DNA of 64,000 nt, from positions 10,826,611-10,890,610 of the forward strand of contig CM054159.1 of NCBI GenBank assembly GCA_028751875.1, in the 5' to 3' direction. The notes beneath the pieces were generated by a model. That model worked only from the letters and a program-made list of their open reading frames with translations. It was not told the DNA's origin and searched no databases. The number at the start of each line of letters is the position of its first letter. Position 1 is the first letter of the stretch. This document shows positions 43,921 through 54,261 of this stretch, piece by piece. Position numbers and translations under genes: made by a program. Source of the stretch: Rapana venosa (lineage: Eukaryota; Mollusca; Gastropoda; Neogastropoda; Muricidae).

Positions 43921-44216
43921 GTTAAGGTAAAGGAGTCCCATAACCTATAAGGTCGTAGGGGAGCGAGGCATCAGAGACCTCACTTCTCTAGGGCCAGCAT
44001 ATTGAGGGCGGCGCCCATCTCCTCTCCCTCGCTGCTTTACCTTCCCTGACCCTAAAGAGGGCAGGTACCCATTTACAGCTGGGTGAACTGGGGGGAACTG
44101 TACTGAAGCCAAGGCGCGCAAACGGTCACCCATCCAAGTGGTAACCACGCTCGACGCTGCTTAACTTGGCTGGGGGAAAGCGAGTGCTCCGACCACTGAG
44201 CTATCCCGTCCCCACA
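43921..44216 (-). mobile_element. SINE-2 copy, near full length
   Basis: On the minus strand: GGGACGGGATAGCTCAGTGG, then GCGTCGAGCGTGGTTACCAC, GGATGGGTGACCGTTTGCGC, ACCCAGCTGTAAATGGGTAC, TTATAGGTTATGGGACTCC and CTTTACC tail. It gives the clearest view of the A box followed by the 5S-like core. Confidence 0.9.
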
Positions 44217-44387
44217 TGATGGTTATGGATGCACAAACTAATGATCACTGTTGGTGAACGTCCGAGCTCTACCAGATGAAGAACGAACAAACAGGGAAAA
44301 AAAAGAAAAGATTCCAATTGTCCAAGAGAGACTGCCTGAAAGATTCACTGTCCTTTTTTTTTTTTTTCATTTTCATACCACTTTGAA
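44217..44387. other. Unique sequence with a T run
   Basis: No gene recognised; T run at 44355-44369. Confidence 0.6.
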
Positions 44388-44512
44388 GTCGGATGCGCTG
44401 GGCCTGACTTGTCAGGCGCTTAACAGCAGCGCAACGCATTTTTGTTGTTGTTGCTCAGATGACAGATAACAATAGTTGATGTCTTAGCGTTCGACGACGA
44501 CGAAGAAGAAGA
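44388..44512 (+). mobile_element. Element-3, 3' half
   Basis: GAAGTCGGATGCGCTGGGCC, GACTTGTCAGGCGCTTAAC, and GCGTTCGACGACGACGAAG with AAGAAG. The 5' half is missing. Confidence 0.82.
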
Positions 44513-44665
44513 TACCACTTTAAGTCACGGCAGATTTCTCTGCGTGAAATTCGGGCTGCTCTCTTCCCAGGGGAGAGCATGTCGCCACAAGAGCTGCGCC
44601 ACCATTATTATTATTATTTTTCTTCAGTGCAGTGCCCCAGTGACTCTTCTTCAAGGAGTGAAAAG
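44513..44665 (+). repeat. Dispersed repeat (element-5)
   Basis: ACCACTTTAAGTCACGGCAG, TTTCTCTGCGTGAAATTCGG and GCTGCTCTC recur at 58186-58245, where element-3 also adjoins, in the opposite order. Confidence 0.7.
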
Positions 44666-44706
44666 GAAAAGTGGTCTGGCTGGGGCTATTGATAGCTCTG
44701 GCATGG

Positions 44707-44741
<35 letters not shown>

Positions 44742-44752
44742 AGTGAGTGAGC

Positions 44753-44790
<38 letters not shown>

Positions 44791-44837
44791 TGTACAGTTG
44801 ATGGCAGTTCATAGGGGACAGTGATAGACAGTGATAG
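44666..44837. repeat. (TG)n microsatellite
   Basis: (TG)n at 44708-44740 and 44756-44790 separated by GAGTGAGTGAGCGAG. Confidence 0.85.
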
Positions 44838-45148
44838 GGGACGGGGATAGCTCAGTGGTCAGAGCACTCGCTTTACCCCAGCTAAGGTTAATTAAGCAGC
44901 ATCGAGCGTGGTTACAAATTGGATGGGTGACCGTTTGCGCGCCTTGGCTTCAGAGTGCAGTCCCCCAGTTCACCCAGCTTGTAAAATAGGTACCTGCCCT
45001 CTTTAGAGTCAGGGAAGGTAAAGCAGCGAGGGAGAGGAGATGGACACCACCCTCAATATGCTGGCCCCTAGAGAAGCTAAGGTCTCTGATGCCTCACTTC
45101 CCTACTACCACATATTAAGGTTATGGGAACACCTTTACCTTTTACTGT
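44838..45148 (+). mobile_element. SINE-2 copy, near full length
   Basis: GGGATAGCTCAGTGGTCAGA, GTTAATTAAGCAGCATCGAG, TTGGATGGGTGACCGTTTGC, body, and GGTTATGGGAACACCTTTAC end. Opposite orientation to the neighbours on both sides. Confidence 0.9.
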
Positions 45149-45261
45149 TGATGACAAATTGGTTGAAACATATCTTTCCTACAGAAAATGATACATATAC
45201 TTATACAGAATAAAACAACAACGCCCCAAACGCTTATAATTTTGATTTAAATTTCGACTCC

Positions 45262-45482
45262 AGGGGCCCAGAATATTGAGGGCTGCCCTCTCATCTCATC
45301 TCCTTCCTCTCCCTCGCTGCTAAACCTTCCCTGACCCTGAAGAGGCAGGTACCCATTTACTGCAGGCTGGGGGAACTGAAGCCAAGGCGCGCAAACGGTC
45401 ACCCACCCATCCGCTTGGTAACCACGCTCAATGCTGCTTGACCGAGAGCGAATGCTCTGACCACTGAGCTATCCCGTCCACT
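45262..45482 (-). mobile_element. SINE-2 copy, 3' truncated and eroded
   Basis: GGATAGCTCAGTGGTCAGAG head and GGTTACCAAGCGGATGGGTG core on the minus strand; the copy ends at CCCTCAATATTCTGGGCCCC. 45149-45261 before it is unrecognised AT-rich sequence. Confidence 0.88.
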
Positions 45483-45485
45483 AGC

Positions 45486-45794
45486 CGAGATAAAGGTGAA
45501 GGTAAAGGAGTCCCATAACCTATAAGGTCGTAGAGGAGCGAGGCGTCAGAGACCTCACTTCTCTAGGGCCAGCATATTGAGGGCAGCGGCGCCCATCTCC
45601 TCTCCCTCGCTGCTTTACCTTCCCTGACCCTAAAGAGGGAAGGTACCCATTTACAGCTGGGTGAACTGGGGGACTGTACTGAAGCCAAGGCGCACAAACG
45701 GTCACCCATCCAACTGGTAACCACGCTCGACGCTGCTTAACATTGGCTGGGGGAAAGCGAGTGCTCCGACCACTGAGCTATCCCGTCCCCTATA
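45486..45794 (-). mobile_element. SINE-2 copy, full length
   Basis: Same blocks as 43921-44216 and same orientation, beginning GGGGACGGGATAGCTCAGTG on the minus strand and ending in CTCCTTTACCTTCACC. It lies 3-4 bp from the previous copy. Confidence 0.9.
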
Positions 45795-46430
45795 CTAGCC
45801 GAGATACTCGCATTAAAAAGAGCGAGAAAAAGCCAGAAGCTGCAAACTATAACACCACAAAGACAGCTATCAATCAGCAGACCAGGAGAAACAGACAAAA
45901 GAGTGGACCTGTCCCATATTATGGAGTTTCAGGAATAATAATTATATGGATACTACTTAAGGTATTGACAAGATTTAGGGGCCCTCGGCGATTTCCCTGG
46001 AGAATGAGGATTCAGAATATTTTACCTGAACTAAAAACTTGAGATTAAAAAAAAATATATCATGCAGTGTGTGTGTGTGTGTGTGTGAGAGTGTGATGCC
46101 TACCGTATGGTACATCACACGCATTCAAAATTTGTGGAGGAAAAAACCCCCTCTTCTCTTGATCATCATAGCTTCAACCAAAAACCCAACAAAAATAATC
46201 ACAGCAAAAAAACCTTACCAAACCCACCACCACCAATAAAAACACCACACCACTACCAAAAACCCATCCTAGTCCCACTTTCTCTCCCCCCCCCCCCTAC
46301 CCCCTACCCCCCCCCCCCCCCCCCCCCCCCCCCTCCCCTGCCATCCTCCCCTTTGGTTGACTATCATTTATCGTCCTTTCCCATCGGGTGGTGGTGGTGA
46401 TCGCCCCTGTTCTCAATCATCGCCCTTAGC
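45795..46430. other. Unique sequence, A/C-rich and poly-C
   Basis: 45795-46060 unrecognised. (TG)n at 46068-46088. A/C-rich 46140-46270. C-rich 46288-46335. (TGG)n at 46388-46400. No gene recognised. Confidence 0.65.
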
Positions 46431-46700
46431 TAACGAGCTTTGGGGGCCGCCGAGACTGGGGACCCGCCGGACCAGTGGTCTTGGCGCTCCCACCGGAAGG
46501 AAACGCCCGCCGGATTAGCTTTCCCACAATGCTTATCGCCGCATCAAATATTAAACAACTGCCGGGGTGGGTGTGGAGACGACACAGCACGGCACAACAC
46601 GGCACAGCACAGCACAACACGGCACGGCAAGGTCTAGGAATCGATCGATCGGTTTTAGGGAACCGAGTGAGGTTTTTAGGTATTGAACCAAATGAGGACC
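46431..46700. other. CpG-containing unique sequence with (GGCACAACAC)n
   Basis: Markedly richer in CG dinucleotides than its surroundings (GGGGGCCGCCGAGACTGGGG, CCCGCCGGATTAGC). It holds a short decamer-like repeat GGCACAACACGGCACAGCAC at 46580-46630 and GATCGATCGAT at 46642. It might be a regulatory island or alternative 5' exon in PCBP intron 1; nothing proves it. Confidence 0.35.
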
Positions 46701-47366
46701 TGCTTTCACTCCTCTCCCCTCCACCCTCCACCGCCGTCCCCCCCTCTCCCCCTTCACTGCCATTTCCCTCTCCCCCTCCCCCCCCCCCCTCCCACTCCCT
46801 CCCATTCTAGCCTTCCAGCAACAATCAACTACATCAAGGGTTAATCAAAATCACAAGGAGTGACGTGGAAAGTCCTGATTGAAAGGAAGATGCTGGAGAG
46901 GGGTGCTAAAAAAAAATGTTGGGGGGTTAGGATGGGGGTAGTGGGGTGGGGATAGTGGTGGGAAGGGGTAGGGGGGGGGGTAATAACTACTTTGAAGGGG
47001 ACGAGAGAGAGAGAGAGAGAGAGAGAGAAGAGAGGAGAGAGAGAGAGAGAGAGAAGTGAATGAACTGATGTGTGTGTGTGGGGGTGGGTGGGGGGGATGG
47101 GGGGCAACTGCCTTAAAGGGGATGAGAGAGAGAAGAGTGAATGAACTGGTTGGTTAATAGTTGTGTGTGTGTGTGTGTGTGTGTGGGGGGGGGGGGGTGT
47201 TGGGGGGGGGGAGGGGACGTGAGAAAGAGAGAGAGAGAGAGGGAGAGAGAGAGCGGTGCGATGTGTGTGTGTGTGTGTGTGTGTGTACGTGTTTGTGTGT
47301 GTGTGTTGTGTTGTGTTGTGTTTGGTATGTGTGTGATGTGTGGTGTGTGAGTGTGTGTGGTGTGTG

Positions 47367-47439
<73 letters not shown>

Positions 47440-47560
47440 TGTGTATATATATGATGGTGTGTGTGTTGTGTGTGATGTGTGTGTGTGTGTGTGTGTGTGT
47501 GTGAGTGTGATCGCTCGCGCGCGCACGCGTATGCGTGCGCTCGCGTGTCAACAAGGGCTT
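46701..47560. repeat. C-rich, G-rich, (GA)n and (TG)n tracts
   Basis: C-rich 46725-46800. 46801-46915 unrecognised. G-rich 46918-46980. (GA)n 47003-47055. (TG)n 47163-47184 and G runs to 47214. (GA)n 47222-47255. (TG)n 47262-47368. (GA)n 47369-47436. (TG)n 47456-47502. CG-alternating at 47510-47540. Confidence 0.88.
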
Positions 47561-47917
47561 CATTGATTGATTTTTATTTATTTGGGAAATAAAGATGATA
47601 TCCTGTACTTTACGGTCGCTAAAAAATTAATGTCATCTAAAAATCTATTGATAATCGCCATGATGATCATCATGGTCCCACACAGACCACACTGACCCAC
47701 ATTTTTGCCCCGCACCTGCAAACACACTGACAGACACATACACAGAAGGACAAACAGACAGACAGACTCGTATACATACACGCGTACGCACGCATGCACA
47801 GACGGACAGAGAGACAGACAGACACACGCACGAAAGACACGCACACACACACACACAGACAGATAGACACACGCACGAAACACACACACACACTCACACC
47901 ACACACACACACACACA

Positions 47918-47948
<31 letters not shown>

Positions 47949-48205
47949 CACCACACACTGACTCACTCACTCAAACACACACATACACACACACTCACTC
48001 AAACACACACACACACACATAAAATAAAAGAAATGAAAATAAAAGTTTGACTTTGACTTTGACTTTGACTTTGACACACACACACACACACACACACCTC
48101 TCTCTCTCTTCTCTCCTCTCCTCTCCTCTCTCTCTCTCTCCTCTCTCTCTCTCTATCAATCTATCTACCTATCTATCTATCTATCTCGCGAACAATGATA
48201 TGGAA
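47561..48205. repeat. Unique sequence, (CA)n, (TTTGAC)n tail, (TC)n
   Basis: 47561-47700 unrecognised. (CA)n and (CAGA)n 47703-48018. AAATAAAAGTTTGACTTTG and further TTTGAC units at 48036-48073. (CA)n, (TC)n and (TATC)n at 48074-48186. Confidence 0.82.
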
Positions 48206-48620
48206 TCCATGTCATGAAGACTGTTTGGGCCGTCACTAATTAGTTATGCTTTTCGTTGATTCTGTGTTTTGTGCCCAGTCCCTCCATCCCACTGTCCCCT
48301 TGTGAATGGGCGTTGACGCTTATCACAATGAACTATTGCCATTGTCATTGTCTCTATCTCGCTTGCTCACTCCTTCACTCTTTTCTTTCACACACCCCCT
48401 TCCCCCCCCCCCCCCCCCCCCCCCCCACAACACACATACGCCCTCCTCCACCCCACCCCTAACACACATACACACTTACACATAACACACCTCCCCCCTC
48501 CACCCCCCTCCCCATACACCACATACACAGACAGTCCCCTCTCCACCCACCCACACAGCACCATACAACACCACACACACACACTCTCATCCCCCCCCCC
48601 CCTCACATAGAAACTTACAC
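48206..48620. repeat. Unique sequence, poly-C, (CA)n
   Basis: 48206-48340 unrecognised, ending in GCCATTGTCATTGTC like the SINE tails. C run 48403-48426. C/A-rich to 48605. Confidence 0.75.
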
Positions 48621-48935
48621 ATATTTAAAAAAAGCACTAAGTGCCTTATTCCATATCCTCGATATAAAAATAAAATAAAATAAAACACACACACACACAC
48701 ACTCACACACACTTACACACACACACACACGCACACACCCCACTTACACACACACACACATTTACACCACACACACACACTTACACACACACACACACAA
48801 CACACACACACTTACACACACACACACACACACACTTACACACACACACACACACACTTACACACACACACACACACTCACACACACACTTACACACACA
48901 CACACACACGCACACCCACCACACACACACACACC

Positions 48936-48988
<53 letters not shown>

Positions 48989-49300
48989 CACGCAGACAGA
49001 GAAGCGGGCAGGCATCCCTTTCTGTATACAAGTAAAAAAACTCTCCTAGGCAAGCCTACAGCCTCCAGGACACAACAGAGCTAAACATACAGTACAGGGC
49101 ACAGTGTCTGTCTGCCAGTGTCTGTCCTAGAGCCTGTCTGCTTGCCTGCCTGTCTGTCTGCTTGCCTGTCTGTCTGTCTGCTTGCCTGTCTGTCTGTCTG
49201 TCTAGGACTGGATGGGAAAAAAAGCACATGAGTTCTTATTCCATTATTCTCGAAATGAAAGAATAAGATAAAAATGAAAAAAAATTGTCTGCCTGCAAAG
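48621..49300 (+). repeat. Two SINE tail fragments flanking (CA)n
   Basis: Tail at 48629-48688 (AAAAAGCACTAAGTGCCTTA, TATCCTCGATATAAAA). (CA)n with repeated CTTACA units at 48689-48995. (TCTG)n at 49105-49203. Second tail at 49205-49275 (GGACTGGATGGGAAAAAAAG, CACATGAGTTCTTATTCC). Confidence 0.78.
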
Positions 49301-49489
49301 GTGTGTGTGTGTGTGTGTGTGTTTTGTGTGTGTGTGTTTTGTGTGTGTGTGTGTGTGTGTGGGTGTGTGTGTGTGTGTGTTGTGTGTTGTGTGGTGTGGT
49401 GTGGTGTGTGTGTGTGGTTGTGTGTGTTGTATGTGTGTGTTTATAGTCAATTTATTCCTGTCTGCTTGTCTGTCTGTCTGTCTGCCTGC

Positions 49490-49530
<41 letters not shown>

Positions 49531-49768
49531 TGTGAGCTAGTGTCTAGAGTCAGTTTATTCCTTTTTGCCTGACTGCCAGCCTGCCTGGAGGTGTGTTGTG
49601 TTGTGTGTGGAGTCAATTTATTCCTCTGCTTGTCTGTCTGTCTGTCTGTCTGCCAGCAGGTGTGTGAGTGTGTGTGTGTGTGTGTGTTTACTTTTATGCG
49701 TGTATGAGTGTGAGTTACCCTCGAGCATGCTTAAGATAGCAAGTCACAGATATTCAGATAATATATAT

Positions 49769-49867
<99 letters not shown>

Positions 49868-49870
49868 ATC
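49301..49870. repeat. (TG)n, (TCTG)n, (TA)n, (GA)n
   Basis: (TG)n 49302-49440 and 49494-49530. CTTGTCTGTCTGTCTG blocks recur at 49463, 49627. (TA)n 49760-49818. (GA)n 49819-49868. Confidence 0.9.
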
Positions 49871-50285
49871 CCTTCAAACCAGAATCTCAGCGGAAAAGCA
49901 AACCCCAGCTTTCAGCTACCGTGACTTATAAGTTCCGCGTTCTAACCACTAGGGTAACCCCCTCCCTCTTCCCACCCCTGCCCCCCTTACTCACATCATG
50001 CAGAATACAAAAGGAAAAAAACCCAACCCAATGAAACATACATAAGGCAAAGTTTCTGATAATGAATATCAACGGGCAAAGAACCAGAGATTAAATCTCA
50101 ATCAGGCACTAAATCAAGTCAAAGTCGATTAAAAAACATTTCAAGCATCCCATGAAGGGTAATTACAAGGCAACAACACGTGCTTCATCCCTCCATTATT
50201 TCAATAATATTCTAAACATAACAACAACAAAACAAAAAATGGCATTACAGTATCATACAGCTAATCTCGCTGAACAACAATGATA
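49871..50285. other. Unique sequence with a tRNA-like head and a tail fragment
   Basis: Minus strand 49965-49875 has CCCTAGTGGTTAGAACGCGG and a downstream GGTTTGAAGG, resembling a SINE head or decayed tRNA. 50118-50172 carries AAGTCGATTAAAAAACATTT and CATCCCATGAAGGGTAATTA, an inverted copy of the tail at 53380-53430. Confidence 0.5.
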
Positions 50286-50765
50286 AAAGTCATTTCCAAA
50301 TCACCATGTAGAAAGTAGGCCCCCAGTCCCCCCCCTCCTCCCCCCAAACAACAACAACAACAAAACAACAACAACAAACAAAGCCCAACAACACAACCAC
50401 CAACAACAAGACTTCCTCTTTGCATTGGTTAAAGAATAGTCTGAACAATTATATAACAACAAACATTACTTTCAGTAGCACAAAACGTGTCTTCCTTTAC
50501 TAACAACATCACAGTCCTTTCCAATCACCTACTAGTAAGAAGACCCCCCCTCCCCCCCCCCCCCAAACGCCCCCCCTCCCCCCCAAAAACCAACAACCCA
50601 ACACAACAACATCCCCAAAAAAACAACAACACCCAACTCCAAAACAAACAAAAAAACAACAACAACAACCCAACTCCAAAACAAAACAAAAAAAACAACA
50701 ACAACAACCCAACTCCAAAACAAAACAAAAAAACAACAACAAGAAACAAAAAAATATAATCCCAA
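50286..50765. repeat. Poly-C / (CAA)n composite and a 44-bp tandem
   Basis: C runs followed by CAA trinucleotides at 50325-50380 and 50542-50585. Three units of about 44-47 bp (CAACAACCCAACTCCAAAAC with A-rich spacer) at 50625-50755. Confidence 0.85.
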
Positions 50766-51180
50766 GTCCTTGGCCCTTTTGGCAGACGACAAAAAGCTCA
50801 CGAATCATTGAAGACTTTCTTGCCGCGCGCACGCGCAGCGCGCAAGTTCTGACAATTCCGCTAGCTAGTTGCAGGATCGATCGATATCCCCAATCACAGA
50901 GATCACAAGCGTACTGCCACAGACGGAGGCGACGGAGTGGAAAAACTGCGAGGTCGATAGTTCTCCCCCACCAGCCACCAACAATGCTTTCCCCTCATCA
51001 GAGAGCTTCAGGGGCGGTCACCCTCGTTGAGCTTCTTACTGACGATGGGTTTGTTCCCTTGTCGAAGTTCTCGCGCGTCGAGACTTAATTAGAGGAGGAT
51101 AGAAAGAGTGACCTTTACTGGGGTTTTTATTTTTTGGGGGAGGGTTTTGAGTCTCTGACCTAGTTTTGTTTTAAGGTTTT
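50766..51180. other. CpG-containing unique sequence
   Basis: 50820-51090 is notably rich in CG (CCGCGCGCACGCGCAGCGCG, TCTCGCGCGTCGAGAC) and not repetitive. It lies 2.5 kb inside PCBP intron 1 as read from the first coding exon. It could be a regulatory element or alternative promoter; no motif proves it. Confidence 0.35.
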
Positions 51181-51421
51181 TGTTGTTGTTTGTTGTTAAA
51201 AGGTTGAATAAGTTGATTTTTGTTGATGTTGTTGGTGGTATACCTTATTCGTTGTTGATCTGAACGATCTTGTTGTTTGGCTTTGTTGTTCTTGTTGTTT
51301 GTTCTTATTGTCTGTGTAGTGGTTGCTTTTATTCTTGTAGTTTACTCCTCCTCCCCCATCGTCATAATTCATCATAATCTTCTTCACACTGACTTGTCTT
51401 CTTCTTCTTCCTCTATCCCAC
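51181..51421. repeat. (TTG)n-rich sequence
   Basis: TTGTTG-rich stretches at 51182-51240 and 51255-51310, then T/C-rich. On the minus strand this is CAA-rich. Confidence 0.75.
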
Positions 51422-52126
51422 CCCATGACCCCAGGTTCCTGTCAGTATAAATAATAGCACCCCCACCTTCTGGAAATTCTGTGCTAGCAATTCCCTCTTT
51501 TCTATCCCTCTCTTAGTTTCTGCCTTGTTCCTTTTCTTCCTATCTCCTCCTCCTTTATTTTCTGCCTCCTTGGTCCATTCTCCTGCCTTTTTTTTTTTAT
51601 TGTCCAGAAAGACTCAAAACTCCACGCCAGGGGGGACTGGATAGCCTAGTGGTTAGAACATTGCGCTCGCAATCTGACGACCCGGGTTCGACTCCCGTTC
51701 AAGGGGATATTTTCTCCCGTGGAGTTAACATCAGTGTAGACTCCACTCTCCCCAAAAGTCCTTCGGATGAGACTATAAACCGAGGCCCCATGTGCAAACG
51801 CACGCAGAACATCTTGCGCACACGTTAAATCCTGTTCCACTTTTCGGAAGAGTAGGCCATTGTGTGCCGGTGGGAACAGATGACAAAATTGACAAAACCG
51901 CCTACACACAGGGACTAGATGTAAAAAACACCACATAAGTGCATATTACATTATCGATATAAAGGAATAAAATAAAAAAATAAAAATAAAACGCCAAAGT
52001 CAGATGCGCTAGGCCTGCCTGACTTGTCAGACACTTAAAGGCAACACAACGTATTTTCGCTTATATGACAGACAACAATAGCTGCTGTCGAAGACGAAGG
52101 CGACGACGACGAAGAAGAAGAAGAAA
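51422..52126 (+). mobile_element. Element-3 copy interrupted by a nested SINE-1
   Basis: 5' part at 51425-51628 (TCCTGTCAGTATAAATAATA, CTCTTTTCTATCCCTCTC, TTTCTGCCTTGTTCC). 3' part at 51990-52126 (AGTCAGATGCGCTAGGCC, GACTTGTCAGAC, GACGACGACGAAGAAG). The two parts join as a normal element-3 when 51629-51989 is removed. Confidence 0.88.
51629..51989 (+). mobile_element. SINE-1, best full-length copy
   Basis: Complete head (GGATAGCCTAGTGGTTAGAA; GGGTTCGACTCCCG), GGAGTTAACATCAGTGTAGA, GAGACTATAAACCGAGGCCC, GAAGAGTAGGCCATTGTGTG, GGTGGGAACAGATGACAAAA, GGGACTAGATGTAAAAAACA, hairpin ACATAAGTGC, and A/T-rich end. It is flanked by ACGCCA direct repeats (51619-51624 and about 51991-51996), a probable target-site duplication. 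Confidence 0.92.
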
Positions 52127-52500
52127 TCTTCTTCTATGTCTAGGAAGACCGACTGCCTTTGAGGTAAATTAGGTTACGTATGAAGCGCTCAACATACTAC
52201 CATCCTTTCCCTTGGCACTCAAGCACCAAAGGCAAAAGCGTTAAGTACCGCTCCCTGAGGTATGCCAAACAAGAACAAGTATTTTCACTCTCAGAAGCTG
52301 AGCTGGTGGTTGTTATGGAACTGTTTGTGAAAAGACAGGACCCCCCCCCCCCCCCTCCCCCCCCCTCCTCCAACCACTTCCAATCCCCAAATCCCCAACC
52401 TTCGGGGATAAGTATTTTCACTTCAGCATCTGGGAAAAAACAGGTTTACTAAAAGTGATGCAGACACTCCAAAATGTGAACGCGCAGAGTTATGAAAAGT
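52127..52500. other. Unique sequence and poly-C
   Basis: A 90-codon open frame (52180-52452) of fairly ordinary composition in its first half runs through a C run (52339-52368). It resembles nothing I know and is not called a gene. Confidence 0.55.
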
Positions 52501-52681
52501 TGTACATGATTATCACATTATATTGCATGGACTACATTGCATTATATTGCATTACATTATATATATCGTGTCACATTACATTATATTGCATTAGATTATA
52601 TATATATATATATCGTGTCATATTACATTTCACTGCATTACATTATATATATCGTGTCACATTACATTACACTGCATATAT

Positions 52682-52744
<63 letters not shown>

Positions 52745-53070
52745 CAACAGATGGTTTTATTAGATCATGTGGATCTATGTAGGCAGATAGGTAGCTGGAC
52801 AGACAGACAGACAGACATGCAGATAGACAGACATGCAGATAGACAGACAGATAGACATACATACATACAAACTGACGGAGAGATAGAAGTTAGATAAGCA
52901 GACAGGCAGACAGATAGACAAACAGACAAATAGGTAGACAGATAGACTGACACACAAACACACATAAACACACACACACACACATGCCATCTCTCTGTCT
53001 CTGTCTCTCCCCTCTCTCTCTCTCTCTCTCTCTTTGTTTTTTAAAGTCCCCCCCCCCCCCCCCCCCCACC
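52501..53070. repeat. ATTACATTATATTGC repeats, (TA)n, (CAGA)n, (TC)n, poly-C
   Basis: TTGCATTACATTATATATATCGTGTCAC-type units at 52518-52675 (motif core ATTACATTATATATATCGTG). (TA)n 52674-52742. (CAGA)/(GATA)n 52797-52955. (CA)n to 52985. (TC)n 52988-53033. C run 53047-53067. Confidence 0.88.
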
Positions 53071-53074
53071 CCCC

Positions 53075-53216
53075 TTTGTTCTTACTTTGTGAGTGTATGA
53101 GTATTGGGTTCATTATCAAGATGTACCCCTACGGACGGGGACTGGATGTAAAAAAAGCACATGGGTGCTTATTCATTATTCTCGAAATAAAAGAATGTGT
53201 CAATGTCATTCTCTCT
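53075..53216 (+). mobile_element. SINE-1b copy
   Basis: TTGTTCTTACTTTGTGAGTG, GAGTATTGGGTTCATTATCA, AGATGTACCCCTACGGACGG, GGACTGGATGTAAAAAAAGC, ACATGGGTGCTTATTCATTA, TGTCAATGTCATTCTC. Same arrangement as 16468-16605. Confidence 0.78.
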
Positions 53217-53559
53217 CCCCACCCCCTCTCTCTCTCTCCCTCTCTCTATATATATCTGTCTATCTGTCTATCTATCCCTCTGTCTATCCATCTATATGTC
53301 TGTCTGTCTATCTATAAGTCTGTCTGTATGTCGATCTGTCTGTCTATCTGTATGTATGTATGTCTGTATGTATATATTGTAATTGCCCTTCATGGGATGA
53401 TTAAAGTGTTTTTTGACTTGACTAGACTTGACTATCTCTCTCAACCCCCCTCCCCCTCCCCCCAAACCCCCCCCCCCAAAAAAAAAAAAAACCAAAAAAA
53501 AAAAAAAAAAACACCAAAAAACCAAAACAGCAACACAACATCCCCCCAAACCCTCTTAC
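53217..53559. repeat. (TCTG)/(TATC)n, TTGAC tail, C/A homopolymers
   Basis: (TC)n and (TCTG)n 53222-53375. CCCTTCATGGGATGATTAAA followed by TTGACTTGAC at 53385-53430. C-rich then A-rich 53447-53520, ending about 10 bases past the donor of the first coding exon. Confidence 0.82.
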
Positions 53560-53896
53560 CTTTCCTTGCATGATCATCCGCACGGTGAGGATGGAGGGGG
53601 GCGCGGGGTGGGGGGAGGTGGGGGAGGAAGGCCCCATGGAGGAGGGGTCGCTGTGCACCATCATGTTGTTGCTGTTGCTGTTGTTGCTGTTGTTGCTGCT
53701 GCCGCCGCTGCCGCCGCCGCCGCTGCTGCCGTTGTTGCTGGTGTTGGGGTTGGTGCCGTTGTTGCCCGGGGCGACGACGCTGTTGACCTTGCCGAGGTCA
53801 GTGACCGTGGTTGCCATGGTGAAGGTCGGGGTCCGCAGTGGCTCAGGGGGTCCGTACTGGGTCAGGAAGGTCGGGGCTGGCGGACGGTACCAGCCA
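53560..53896 (-). CDS. PCBP: PCBP first coding exon: start codon, low-complexity N terminus, start of KH1
   Basis: The acceptor reads TGTTGCAG/TGG with the exon beginning at 53896; the donor AAG/GTAAGAGG leaves the last exon base at 53560. I take the ATG at 53817-53815 as the start (MATTVTDLGK...), giving 86 codons and 79 nt of 5' untranslated sequence. The frame is open upstream through the acceptor, so a longer N terminus cannot be excluded. Roughly residues 19-51 are rich in Asn, Ser and Gly and are encoded by trinucleotide-rich DNA. A Pro/Ser segment follows, then KH1 begins with ILTVRMIMQGK, matching the TIRLLMHGK start of vertebrate PCBPs. Vertebrate PCBPs have only about a dozen residues before KH1, so this N terminus is extended. 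The exon stops exactly before the expected EVGSIIGK segment. Confidence 0.88.
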
Positions 53897-54261
53897 CTGC
53901 AACACAGCACCGCGTGGACATCAATAACAATAATAATAATAGTAGTAGTAATGATAATAATAATAATAATAATAATGATAATAATAATGATAAAAATAAT
54001 GATGATGATGATAAAAATAATGATGATGATGATGATGATGATGATAATAATGATGATGATGATGATGATGATAATGATGCTAAAGATAATAATAATAATG
54101 ATAATAATAATAATGGTGATGATAATAATAATGATAATAATGATGATAATAATAATAATTATAATAATAACTATAATAATAATGATGATGATAATAATAA
54201 TAATAAAAATATATAAAAATATTTTTAAAAAATCACAAAAAAATCATACTAATGATAAAAG
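53897..54261. repeat. (AAT)n / (GAT)n trinucleotide mosaic
   Basis: 53919-54215 alternates AAT and GAT triplets. On the gene strand this is an ATT/ATC-rich tract directly before the acceptor of the first coding exon and may serve as its pyrimidine-rich region. Confidence 0.9.

Noticed and set aside
44838..44960. Genuine 5S rRNA gene
   Set aside because: Only the internal-promoter part resembles 5S; both 5S termini are missing and the flanks are SINE-2.
52180..52452. 90-codon open frame as an exon
   Set aside because: It runs through a poly-C tract and has no similarity I can name.
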